Below are positions 13,160-20,884 of a stretch of DNA of 26,960 nucleotides, piece by piece (position 1 is the stretch's first letter; every line of letters starts with the position of its first letter). Under the pieces are notes generated by a model that worked only from the letters and a program-made list of their open reading frames with translations, was not told where the DNA came from and did no database searches. A program made the translations under genes and the position numbers. Source of the DNA: JAGVWJ01 sp964588555. GTDB lineage: Archaea; Micrarchaeota; Micrarchaeia; Anstonellales; Bilamarchaeaceae. The DNA is taken from NCBI GenBank assembly GCA_964588555.1, contig CAZPPT010000015.1, positions 1 to 26,960 of the forward strand, in the 5' to 3' direction.

Positions 13160-13813
13160 ATGAAGCTCGACTTTCACTGCCACACCCATTATTCAGCTGA
13201 TTCAATTATCAAACCAAAAGAGTTAGCAGAAAAGGCAAAACGACTTGACATAGTGCCGGCGATTACGGAACATAATACAATTGGATCGCATACTGAGTTG
13301 CGAAACTATAAAATGGAGTTTCTTCCCGGCGAGGAGATACGAACTATTGAAGGCGACCTGATTGCACTTTATCTAAACGAACTTATCCCAAAGAAAACCC
13401 CGTTTCTTGAAGCGCTTGACAAAATAAAGGAACAAGGTGCCATTTCGTATCTCCCGCATATGTATGATACCACACGGCATGGTATTGCAGTTGAAGAGTT
13501 GGCGCAACAGGTTGACATAATTGAAGTTTTTAACGCACGCTGCCCGGTCCAGTCGTTTAATGACAGGGCGGGCGAGTTTGCGAAAACGAATAAAAAATTG
13601 ACCGGTGCAGGAAGCGACTCGCATTTCTTATTCGAATTTGGGCGGACATATTTTGAGATTGATGTTGATTATGAAACAATCCGGGACAACCCAAAGGCGC
13701 TCCTTAGGGCATTAAAAACAAAACAAATAACAATTCATGGAAAAAAAGCGCCTCTTTTTGTGCGCGGAACGACCCGCCTGGTCAAACTTGCAAAAAAATT
13801 ATTCGGTCGCTGA
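13160..13813 (+). CDS. PHP-domain metal-dependent phosphoesterase, 217 aa
   Basis: PHP fold with metal-binding motifs in order: FHCHTHYSAD (His6, His8, Asp14), ITEHNT, the Glu pair in LPGEEI, LPHMYD, VFNAR and GAGSDSH. The family hydrolyses phosphate esters such as histidinol phosphate, nucleotides or 3',5'-phosphoadenosine using three metal ions. The C-terminal extension (about 180-217) is basic (GTTRLVKLAKKLFGR). It is third in the operon after the bicupin and the coiled-coil protein. The 3' end overlaps the convergent lipoprotein gene by 15 bp. The substrate cannot be named. Confidence 0.88.
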   Translation: MKLDFHCHTHYSADSIIKPKELAEKAKRLDIVPAITEHNTIGSHTELRNYKMEFLPGEEIRTIEGDLIALYLNELIPKKTPFLEALDKIKEQGAISYLPHMYDTTRHGIAVEELAQQVDIIEVFNARCPVQSFNDRAGEFAKTNKKLTGAGSDSHFLFEFGRTYFEIDVDYETIRDNPKALLRALKTKQITIHGKKAPLFVRGTTRLVKLAKKLFGR

Positions 13814-14542
13814 GGGCGAACATTGGACTGCCTCCTGGTGCTGTGCAAATGCCAAGTTAAATGCTGTTGACTTTGTCGCTTCGCGCGCATCGATGCCATT
13901 GAAGTACCAGTCAAGGTAGCACTGGCATGCGTCCATCCTGCTTCTTTCAATAACCTGAAAACCGGGCAGGCCGTCGGTAAAACGCAAAAGGTACGTATTT
14001 TCCCAAGGAACCCCGTCACGCGTACGCGCGGTGAAGAGAATGCCAGTCGCCAGGTCGCGGCCGATAAGGAGCGGATCAAACAGGCCCCCTTCTTCTTCTA
14101 CAATCGAACTTATATCGTATTGTTTTGAAACCCAGCCGATACATGAACGGTCTTTTGGTGTTGTAACAAAAATAAAGGAAAGCCGGGCGTTTCCCATTGC
14201 AACTTGTGGGATGATGACAAGCCCCTCACGTTCATCATGGGTAATTGCATGGAAGCGGCTGCGAGGGGATACGTTAAGCGATGCATTGTGTATCCCATTA
14301 ACAAAGATGCGTATCCGGCCACCGATTGGCCGCACAAACGTAATGGGGGAGTTTTCAAGCGCACCCCGCTCAAGGTCAAATGGCACGTCCTGTATGCGCA
14401 AACCACGCAAAAAGCACCCAAGGTTTGGGATGTCGGCACGTGGGATGGCAGTATGCGGACGCAACGGTTCAGGTGGCGGGAGGTATTTTGGGTAGCAGCT
14501 TGCAAGCGCGGTGAGCATGGCTGCCTGGGCTAATCGTCTCAT
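13799..14542 (-). CDS. Putative lipoprotein, 247 aa
   Basis: It starts MRRLAQAAMLTALASC, a short lipoprotein signal with Cys16 as the expected lipid-modified residue, followed by a Pro-rich linker (YPKYLPPPEPLRP). The rest is a beta-rich domain (RIRIFVNGIHNASLNVSPRSRF, LSFIFVTTPKD, NTYLLRFTDG) with two Cys near the end (DACQCYLDWYF). No family recognised. ATG 14542 is chosen because a CTATAAAC box lies at 14565-14573, about 26 bp upstream; a reading from ATG 14557 would begin too close to it. It is located just after the AAA+ gene but has its own promoter. Confidence 0.68.
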   Translation of the reverse strand: MRRLAQAAMLTALASCYPKYLPPPEPLRPHTAIPRADIPNLGCFLRGLRIQDVPFDLERGALENSPITFVRPIGGRIRIFVNGIHNASLNVSPRSRFHAITHDEREGLVIIPQVAMGNARLSFIFVTTPKDRSCIGWVSKQYDISSIVEEEGGLFDPLLIGRDLATGILFTARTRDGVPWENTYLLRFTDGLPGFQVIERSRMDACQCYLDWYFNGIDAREATKSTAFNLAFAQHQEAVQCSPSATE

Positions 14543-14585
14543 TATGAGTTGATGCATGGAAAAGGTTTATAGGGCGTGTCCCAAT

Positions 14586-16733
14586 TTATCCCAAAGATAT
14601 ATCGAGGTCACGGCACCACTTCTTAAATGCATATTCCGGAAGGTTAAGTTTTTCTGCTGCAGATGCAATGTTATTACTTGAGAGCCGCAATGCCTTTTTG
14701 ATACGGGCGGTTCGTACTGCACGCATAAAATCATCAACGGAGACCCCGAGCCGTGCTGCCGTATCTTCAAGCTCACGTGAAGAAAACGTAGACCCCATGG
14801 CAACAGCGTGAAGCAAGTCGCGAGCTGATCTTACATCGCTTTCAAAAAGGGAGGCGCGGCTAAGAAGATACAGAAGATGATCGCGGGTAAGGCTACCACT
14901 ATCTGCGGGGATTTCCATGTCCCCAACCGGGACCGCATATACTGATTCGGCATGGTTGCCATTAATCGGGGGGACTGCCAAAACGGCGGCTTTCCCGGTA
15001 TTAGTACGTACGGTGGCCTGAGCAGGCTGGCACTTTGTACCTAGAACGTCCCTCCAGTTAATTTCATACTCACTACAGAGGCGTGAAACCCCTGCCTGTT
15101 TGATGCCAAGCTTCCTGCCAGCATCTTCCTGGGTTCTGCTTGTTGCAAGTGCTTCAACAAGCATATCCAACCTACGTTGACTATATAATGCGAATATATC
15201 AATCCCGTATCTGTTAGCTATATGTGTAAGTTCATCCGCGGTAATGCCGAATGTTTTTGCAACTTCGCGTACATATGCAAATCTAATATTTCTATTGCCC
15301 TTGATTCCAAAGGGGGTGACTGAGGCAATCGCCTGTTCAAGTGCTTCCTTGGAAACTGTATGTGCTGCAGTTTCAGGTTTTGTTGCACCAATATGGTCTT
15401 GCGGTTTATCAAATACAAGCTCCAATTGCCTTTCACACACTGCAGGGCGGCTTGACGAAGGCTCAATAACCTGAGGCTCAGGAGGCTCGATGTATTCCCA
15501 AAACGCAAGTTGTTCCGTACTCGTTACAAATGGCTCATAAGGCATAGGAACCCCTTTATCACTCGGCACTAAACTAGGGGCGTCCTTTTGTGCCTTAAGA
15601 AGCTCCATAAGTGTGCTTGCGGGGACATTTTCATAATCAATAGGTTGGCCAAGCGCATCTGAGAGTGTCTTTATTTTGTATTGCACTTTTCGCAGGCTTA
15701 TACCAAGCAGTGTCGCTGCCTTTGAGGTACTGCCACCTGTCCGCCTGAGCGCTTCGAGTATGGCAAAGAATTCAAGGATAGATATGTCAAGTGTCGGCAA
15801 GCGGCATATAAGCGCGGTCAGCTGTTCATTGGCGGTTGAAGTCGGGATATGCAATTCAAGTGATCCCATTTTTGTAAGTGCGTGATCAAGTGCCCTGCGG
15901 TTAATGGGGATATTATGGAAAAGCGCATACGCTGCCGCGCATTCGATGATGTTACGAAGCTGCCGGACATTACCTGGAAGGCGAAATATCTTGAGTGTAT
16001 CAAGCGTATCCCCAGTAACTTGAAGTTTGCTGTTGTTTTGCACATTAAATACATCAATAAAATGGTGTGCCAGGGAAGGGATATCGTCATTACGCTCCCA
16101 CAGTGCAGGCAGGTTGATCCGATATCCGGAAAGGCGGTTTAGCAGGTCAACCCGAAACACATCCGTATCTACATTACGATTTGTCGCCGCAATAATCCTC
16201 ACATCGACAAATTCAGCCGTATGTGAACCGACGCGTTCTATCTCCCCGGTCTGGAGCGCCCGCAAAAGCTTTGCCTGTGTAGGAAGGGGTAGTTCACCCA
16301 CTTCGTCCAGGAACATGGTTCCCCCATGCGCTGCATGAAATTTACCAAATGAATCAGAGATCGCACCAGTAAAGGACCCCCTTACATGCCCAAAGAGGGT
16401 GCTCTCGGCAAGGTTGTGGGGGATTGTTGCGCAATTAACAACGATATATGGTTTTGCAGCCCTTTGGCTCAGGAGATGTATTGCCGCTGCGACAAGCTCC
16501 TTGCCAGTTCCAGTCTCACCAAGTACAAGGACGGAAAGATTTGTCGGTGCAACAATCTCGATATCTTGTTTTACACCAACAATTGAAGCATGTCCCCCAA
16601 CGATATGGTTAAGAACTTCAGGCGGGGTGGGGGCATGGGCACCAGTTTGTACCTGCGCAATTAAACGCCTGAGCGGTTCCTGCCTTGCATTTGCACGCGC
16701 AGTACCCGAAGTAATATGGTGTGTTTGTCGCAT
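14586..16733 (-). CDS. NtrC/sigma-54-type AAA+ ATPase with multiple HTH domains, 715 aa
   Basis: The central AAA+ domain (about residues 45-290) carries Walker A GETGTGKE (72-79), a GSFTGA loop (119-124), Walker B TMFLDE (139-144), sensor I AATNRN, the arginine-finger segment FRVDLLNRLSGYRINLP (193-209) and sensor II LPGNVRQLRN (252-261). These define bacterial enhancer-binding proteins, whose GAFTGA loop touches sigma-54. A Fis-like HTH follows (about 322-357: GGSTSKAATLLGISLRKVQYKIKTL). Unusually, there are at least two further HTH-like segments (around 535-580 and 645-715: NNIASAAEKLNLPEYAFKKWCRDL). No receiver domain is present at the N-terminus. The ATG at 16733 is about 35 bp from a TATA box; a TTG three codons upstream is rejected. 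In an archaeal setting the sigma-54 partner would be missing, so the loop must contact something else. Confidence 0.88.
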   Translation of the reverse strand: MRQTHHITSGTARANARQEPLRRLIAQVQTGAHAPTPPEVLNHIVGGHASIVGVKQDIEIVAPTNLSVLVLGETGTGKELVAAAIHLLSQRAAKPYIVVNCATIPHNLAESTLFGHVRGSFTGAISDSFGKFHAAHGGTMFLDEVGELPLPTQAKLLRALQTGEIERVGSHTAEFVDVRIIAATNRNVDTDVFRVDLLNRLSGYRINLPALWERNDDIPSLAHHFIDVFNVQNNSKLQVTGDTLDTLKIFRLPGNVRQLRNIIECAAAYALFHNIPINRRALDHALTKMGSLELHIPTSTANEQLTALICRLPTLDISILEFFAILEALRRTGGSTSKAATLLGISLRKVQYKIKTLSDALGQPIDYENVPASTLMELLKAQKDAPSLVPSDKGVPMPYEPFVTSTEQLAFWEYIEPPEPQVIEPSSSRPAVCERQLELVFDKPQDHIGATKPETAAHTVSKEALEQAIASVTPFGIKGNRNIRFAYVREVAKTFGITADELTHIANRYGIDIFALYSQRRLDMLVEALATSRTQEDAGRKLGIKQAGVSRLCSEYEINWRDVLGTKCQPAQATVRTNTGKAAVLAVPPINGNHAESVYAVPVGDMEIPADSGSLTRDHLLYLLSRASLFESDVRSARDLLHAVAMGSTFSSRELEDTAARLGVSVDDFMRAVRTARIKKALRLSSNNIASAAEKLNLPEYAFKKWCRDLDISLG

Positions 16734-16763
16734 AAAGATCAATAATGAGTATGGGCATAATGA

Positions 16764-16773
16764 ATTATAAATA
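16764..16773. promoter_or_regulatory. Shared TATA box (AAA+ gene / unknown gene)
   Basis: ATTATAAATA is centred near 16768, 25 bp from the plus-strand ATG at 16793 and about 35 bp from the minus-strand ATG at 16733. It is the main TATA-like element in the gap. Confidence 0.45.
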
Positions 16774-16792
16774 AATGTATATTGTGACTACT

Positions 16793-17878
16793 ATGCGGAA
16801 ATTCATCTCTGCCCAACACCTGCCGGCACCTGCCAAAAAAGCCCGTGCCTATTGCAACCTTCTTGTTGATGAGTATCCTAAAACAAAAGACTATGAATTT
16901 GCGCGAAATGCATTTGCAAATGCGATAGTTGGGGAGGCAAAATCGTACCTGCATACGCTCCTCCTGTCACCTAGCCCCTCACGGAGGATAGAACCAAAAC
17001 AACTGGGAGAATTTGTAAAGCAAATAAAAGAACTTGTTGACGGAGTGGACGGGAAAGAACTAACGGGACGGCTGCTTGCACGCTATCCTGGAAGGCAGCT
17101 TCATAAAACGGTGCGGAAAAAAGGATTTGCCTACGTCGTGGTTGCGGAACTTCTTTCCCTTGCCAAGGTGGAAAGGAAACTAACCCAGCCGACGGCTGCG
17201 CTTTATGAGAAGATGGCGGAGGCATACGCTGAAAAAAAATATGCGAAGGTGGTTTTTACGAAAGAGGAAAACCGCGCATGGGAAAGGAAAGTAAAACAGT
17301 ACATGGACATCGGATTAATCAGGTCAGTGCCGTTTGTATTTGATGGGGGCAACTACGAACTTTTAATCGGGATAGATGTGCTTAAAACCGCATTTGGAAA
17401 CGAACGGTATCGCCAATTTGCAATACTTCCCCGTACGGATGCCGCCGTTCGGCTTATGGAAACGATACAAGACCCGTCCTTTGAGCATTTTACCGGTGCT
17501 GTTGCAATCGGGCATGTCCTCACTTTAAAAAAATCCCTTCGCCTAGTTGAGGAAGTGCAAAGCGATGCAAACGTGTTGTTAAGGCGGCATGGGAGAACCG
17601 AGCGGATACCTGCGCTTAAGATGGCAATAAGCGCACTTCGCGCCTCTGAAGTAAACAGTGAAGGGATTTTTCTTGCAACCCCGTTTCGGGTAGCACATAC
17701 TTATCCGGACGGGGAACTCCCGTTTCAAAAGCTAAAAATATACTATGACGAGGCAGAAGAAAGCGGTGGCGAACTCGTATATGACCAGGACGGATTACTT
17801 GTTTTGCCAACCATCAGTGGTTTGACAAGCACGGTACGGGGGATGGAACAGCATTATTGGTATTACTCAGTTAGGTAA
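16793..17878 (+). CDS. Hypothetical protein, 361 aa
   Basis: Not recognised. The N-terminal half is helical and basic (QLGEFVKQIKELVDGVDGKELTGRLLARYPGRQLHKTVRKKG). The C-terminal half is mixed alpha/beta (FDGGNYELLIGIDVLKTAFG, HFTGAVAIGHVLTLKKSLRLVEEVQSDANVLL). EVQSD is reminiscent of nucleic-acid-linked or ADP-ribosyl-like folds, but this is too weak to use. ATG 16793 is chosen from the 25-bp spacing to the TATA box; an in-frame ATG at 16775 lies almost in the box. It is divergent from the AAA+ gene and may be co-regulated with it. The 3' end overlaps yggS by 8 bp. Confidence 0.7.
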   Translation: MRKFISAQHLPAPAKKARAYCNLLVDEYPKTKDYEFARNAFANAIVGEAKSYLHTLLLSPSPSRRIEPKQLGEFVKQIKELVDGVDGKELTGRLLARYPGRQLHKTVRKKGFAYVVVAELLSLAKVERKLTQPTAALYEKMAEAYAEKKYAKVVFTKEENRAWERKVKQYMDIGLIRSVPFVFDGGNYELLIGIDVLKTAFGNERYRQFAILPRTDAAVRLMETIQDPSFEHFTGAVAIGHVLTLKKSLRLVEEVQSDANVLLRRHGRTERIPALKMAISALRASEVNSEGIFLATPFRVAHTYPDGELPFQKLKIYYDEAEESGGELVYDQDGLLVLPTISGLTSTVRGMEQHYWYYSVR

Positions 17879-18494
17879 GGAGTGCCCTCCCGATCCGAAC
17901 CATGTCGCTTCCTGCGCTAATCGCTTTTTTAAAATCCCCGCTTGTCCCCATGGATGTTTTGAGCGAGTATTTGTCCGCGAGCAATTTTAATTTTTTAAAC
18001 AACTCGTCGTTCCGTTTCGGGTCGCCAAGTAGCATTAAGCCGATAAGGCGAACATTTGGAAGCATACGGACGTAATCAATAAAGTCCTCAAGCTCGCTTT
18101 CCTTTATGCCGCCGTGTTTTGGGTTGTTTTCAAGGTTTACTTGGACATACGCACCTACAGAAACGCCTTCTTCGCCTGCAACGCCAGATACCTTCTCTGC
18201 CAGTTTTTTTGAATCGACCGTTTGTATCGTCCCAAAAAAGCGCACGGCGTCACGGACCTTATTCCGCTGGAGTTTCCCGATAAAATGATAACGCTCACGC
18301 GGAATTTTTACGCCTCTCTTCGCCGCGTCCAGTACATAGTTTTCGCCAAATACGAGTTCATCAAATCGGGTTAGTTCGCGAACCGAAGAATCATCTAAAT
18401 ATTTACATGCCGCAAGCACAGAAACGCGCGGAGGGATTGAGTTTTTCAGTTCAAGGTATCGCTCTACGATTGACACGAGATCACAACCCGTCAT
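17871..18494 (-). CDS. yggS: YggS/PROSC-family pyridoxal-phosphate homeostasis protein
   Basis: A 207-aa single-domain TIM-barrel PLP carrier, at the short end of the family range. Lys31 in AACKYL is the PLP-binding lysine. Other signatures: FGENYV, HFIGKLQRNK, VQVNLENNPKHGGI, RLIGLMLLG, and SMGTSGDFKKAISAGSDMVRIGRALL for the phosphate site. The family buffers PLP and affects amino-acid metabolism; it has no known catalytic reaction. The start overlaps the end of the upstream endonuclease-IV-like gene by 14 bp, indicating an operon. Confidence 0.93.
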   Translation of the reverse strand: MTGCDLVSIVERYLELKNSIPPRVSVLAACKYLDDSSVRELTRFDELVFGENYVLDAAKRGVKIPRERYHFIGKLQRNKVRDAVRFFGTIQTVDSKKLAEKVSGVAGEEGVSVGAYVQVNLENNPKHGGIKESELEDFIDYVRMLPNVRLIGLMLLGDPKRNDELFKKLKLLADKYSLKTSMGTSGDFKKAISAGSDMVRIGRALLT

Positions 18495-19314
18495 ATGTTT
18501 TCTTTAGAATAAGTGCATCCTCTTCAAGCACGGGCGATTCGCACGTAACGCAGCCGGCAACCGAATAGTCCTTAAGCGCGCGCATGAGATCCTTGTAATT
18601 CCAGTCCTTGTCCTCCTTGATTGAAAGGTGGTTCTTCTCGCCTTTTTCCCCAAAATTGACGCCTTGGATATGGAGGTGCATCTCATGGAGGCCCTTTTTT
18701 CCAAGTGACTTCTCCACCTGGTCAAGAACCTTGCAGTATTCATCATACGAATTGATCCGACCGCCGCTTGTGGCCCGAAGATGGGAAAAATCAATGCACG
18801 GAAGCACCTGGTCAATCTCCTCGGAAAGGGAGATAATTTCCTCAAGCGTGCCAAACTGTGCGTGCTTGCCGGCAGTCTCAGGTCGGATCCACACCGTGAC
18901 TCCGGCATCCTTGCATTCCTGCACCGTCTTTTCGATCTGTTCCTTGACCGCACCATACACCTCGTCCCTGCTTGAGTTAAGGCGATACGCGGCATGGACG
19001 CACACCGAATAGCCGCCGCACAAGTGAAGTGTCTTTGCGGCAAGAACAAGGCGCGCGCGGCTTGCGGCGCGTTTTTGCAAGTCAGTCGCATTAAGGTTGA
19101 TAAAGTAGGACGCATGCGCGCTTAAAATGACGCTTTCTTCCCGTGCGATCCGCTTTATTTCAGGCGCTTTTTCTTTCGAAATTGTAATGTTTCGTACAAA
19201 TTCAAGCTCCATGCACCCAAGGCCAAGCGTTTTGATCGTGCGAATGCCGTTTTCTGTATTGCGCGGCTCAGTACGCCACGGGATGCCGCCAGTGCCAAAG
19301 AGAAGTTTATCCAT
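18481..19314 (-). CDS. Endonuclease IV-like (AP endonuclease family 2) TIM-barrel protein
   Basis: A 277-aa protein with the Nfo-type metal ligands spread through the barrel: SAHASYFINL, VCVHAAYR, RPETAGK, PCIDFSHLRA, HLHIQGVNFGEKGEKNHLSI and CESPVLEEDA. Endonuclease IV cuts DNA 5' of abasic sites with three zinc ions; close relatives include sugar isomerases. The retained His/Glu/Asp set and GEKGEKNHLSI favour the DNA-repair branch. ATG 19314 is 24 bp from a palindromic TATA box shared with the FKBP gene. It is followed by yggS in one operon. Confidence 0.87.
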   Translation of the reverse strand: MDKLLFGTGGIPWRTEPRNTENGIRTIKTLGLGCMELEFVRNITISKEKAPEIKRIAREESVILSAHASYFINLNATDLQKRAASRARLVLAAKTLHLCGGYSVCVHAAYRLNSSRDEVYGAVKEQIEKTVQECKDAGVTVWIRPETAGKHAQFGTLEEIISLSEEIDQVLPCIDFSHLRATSGGRINSYDEYCKVLDQVEKSLGKKGLHEMHLHIQGVNFGEKGEKNHLSIKEDKDWNYKDLMRALKDYSVAGCVTCESPVLEEDALILKKTYDGL

Positions 19315-19332
19315 GAAAAAATAACTGGGCGC

Positions 19333-19343
19333 ATCTTTATAAA
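19333..19343. promoter_or_regulatory. Bidirectional TATA box (endonuclease IV-like / FKBP)
   Basis: CTTTATAAAA is centred at about 19338. It is 24 bp from the minus-strand ATG (19314) and 27 bp from the plus-strand ATG (19365). Both messages would be leaderless. Confidence 0.55.
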
Positions 19344-19364
19344 ATGAGGACTGGAAATAAAAGC

Positions 19365-19940
19365 ATGAAATTGTTATACGTATTATGTATCGGATTGATT
19401 CTTATATATGGGTGTACCGGCCAGGTTCCGGCAGAACCAAGTACGCCTATGCCAAACAAAACAGGGGATGCGATGATGGAAAACAAGGTAATAAAAACCG
19501 GGGATACGGTTACATTGGATTACATTGGAACGCTTGATAACGGCACTGTGTTTGACACAAGCATTGAATCAGCTGCAAAAGAAGCAGGCTTGCCGCAACG
19601 GCCGTCATACGAACCGTTCACATTTACCGTCGGTTCAGGGCAGGTCATTGAAGGCTTTGACAAGGGAGTGATCGGCATGAAGGCGGGTGAAGAGAAAACA
19701 ATCCGCATAGAATCAGACGAGGCATATGGCCCGCGCATTGACGATTATATCCTTTCTGTCCCGATTGCAAACATAACTGGTGGCGAGAACCTTACTGTCG
19801 GGGGCATCATCTATGCAAACGGCGGAGCACAGCAGGGCGTAATCACAAACATCACGGACGGAAATGCGACCGTCGACTTCAACCACCCGCTTGCAGGCAA
19901 GGACATTAACTTCAGGCTTATTGTGAGGAAGATCGCATAA
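19365..19940 (+). CDS. FKBP-type peptidyl-prolyl isomerase lipoprotein
   Basis: A 191-aa protein: lipoprotein signal MKLLYVLCIGLILIYGC (Cys17), a short Pro/Thr linker, then the FKBP domain (about 37-125) with GDTVTLDYIGTLDNGTVFDTS, FTFTVGSGQVIEGFDKGVIGMKAGEEKTIRI and EAYGPR. The IF (insert-in-flap) type extension follows (TVGGIIYANGG...VDFNHPLAGKDINFRLIV). This is the archaeal SlyD-like arrangement with chaperone activity, here anchored outside the cell. ATG 19365 is chosen by TATA spacing; an in-frame ATG at 19344 touches the TATA box. The 3' end overlaps the convergent dehydratase gene by 23 bp. Confidence 0.92.
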   Translation: MKLLYVLCIGLILIYGCTGQVPAEPSTPMPNKTGDAMMENKVIKTGDTVTLDYIGTLDNGTVFDTSIESAAKEAGLPQRPSYEPFTFTVGSGQVIEGFDKGVIGMKAGEEKTIRIESDEAYGPRIDDYILSVPIANITGGENLTVGGIIYANGGAQQGVITNITDGNATVDFNHPLAGKDINFRLIVRKIA

Positions 19941-20880
19941 TACGGTTAAATTGTACTTCGGATACGTTTGCTCCGGAAATGATTGCGACCGAAACGCCGT
20001 CATGGCAATTGGCAAGCGCGGCGGCAAGGGAGGCCGCACCGGCGCCTTCAACCCGCATTGCATAGCAATCATGCATAAACCGCATTGCAGCCCGTATTTC
20101 TTCTTCAGTGACCAGGACAAATGCATCCACATATTTTTGAACCAGCGGAAACGTCATGGCATTCTTGCTCAAATTAACGCATAATGATTCTGCAAGGGAG
20201 GTTGCTTGCCCAACTGCAGTGATTCGCCCGCGATCAACTGCCTCCTTCATGGCGTGCATGCTGAATGGCTGTACGCCAATTATTCGAGCACTTGGGATAA
20301 GGTGCTTTAACGAAACGGCAACGCCGCTTATGAGGCCGCCGCCCCCGACCTGAACATACACAGTTAAAGGCTCGTCAACAATTTGGCCTGCGCGATTCTT
20401 CAGAAGCTCTGCAGCAATTTCAAGGCCAATAGTCCCCTGGCCGCTAATGACATTTAAGTCATTATAAGGATGAATAAACGGAAGGAAGCGTGTGCGTGCA
20501 TACCCGACTGCCCGTTGTTCCGTAGCAGAAAAAAAGTCTCCTTCTATGGTGACTGAATCGACCATTGCCGCCATTTTGGTTTTCTTTTCCTCCGCCGCCA
20601 TGCGCGGCATAAAACACGTCGAGCGTATGCCAAACTGCCGGCATACAAACCCGACTGCAAACCCATGCGTACCCATTGCCGCAGTGACAACTTCCCGCGC
20701 ACTTTTGAGTTGAAGGATGGCGTTTGCCGCACCCCGCACCTTAAAACCGTGCACTGACGGGTGTGTATTTTCGAGTTTTAGAAAAAGCCCAGGCCTTACT
20801 TCAATAAGAGGAGTTTGTTGGACAAAGCGCAAGATACGCCGCTTTGCAGCCACGATCGAATCATAGGTTACGCGGTTCAT
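19918..20880 (-). CDS. Threonine dehydratase/serine racemase-like PLP enzyme
   Basis: A 320-aa fold-type II PLP enzyme. HGFKVRGAANA holds the PLP lysine (Lys47), and VQVGGGGLISG is the phosphate-binding Gly loop. The C-terminal SGANVS supports the pyridine-binding region. Length fits catabolic threonine dehydratases without an ACT regulatory domain. The reaction would be Thr or Ser deamination, or racemisation. ATG 20880 is preceded by GGTGAGG, which overlaps the stop codon of the methyltransferase gene. An upstream ATG at 20931 lies within that gene and is rejected. It is third in the operon starting at 22491. Confidence 0.87.
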   Translation of the reverse strand: MNRVTYDSIVAAKRRILRFVQQTPLIEVRPGLFLKLENTHPSVHGFKVRGAANAILQLKSAREVVTAAMGTHGFAVGFVCRQFGIRSTCFMPRMAAEEKKTKMAAMVDSVTIEGDFFSATEQRAVGYARTRFLPFIHPYNDLNVISGQGTIGLEIAAELLKNRAGQIVDEPLTVYVQVGGGGLISGVAVSLKHLIPSARIIGVQPFSMHAMKEAVDRGRITAVGQATSLAESLCVNLSKNAMTFPLVQKYVDAFVLVTEEEIRAAMRFMHDCYAMRVEGAGAASLAAALANCHDGVSVAIISGANVSEVQFNRIMRSSSQ

Positions 20881-20884
20881 TGCC

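Noticed and set aside
14381..14400. Sigma-54-like -24/-12 promoter (TGGCAC...TGC)
   Set aside because: It lies inside a coding region with wrong spacing; a TGGCAC match alone is expected by chance, and no such site was found before any gene.
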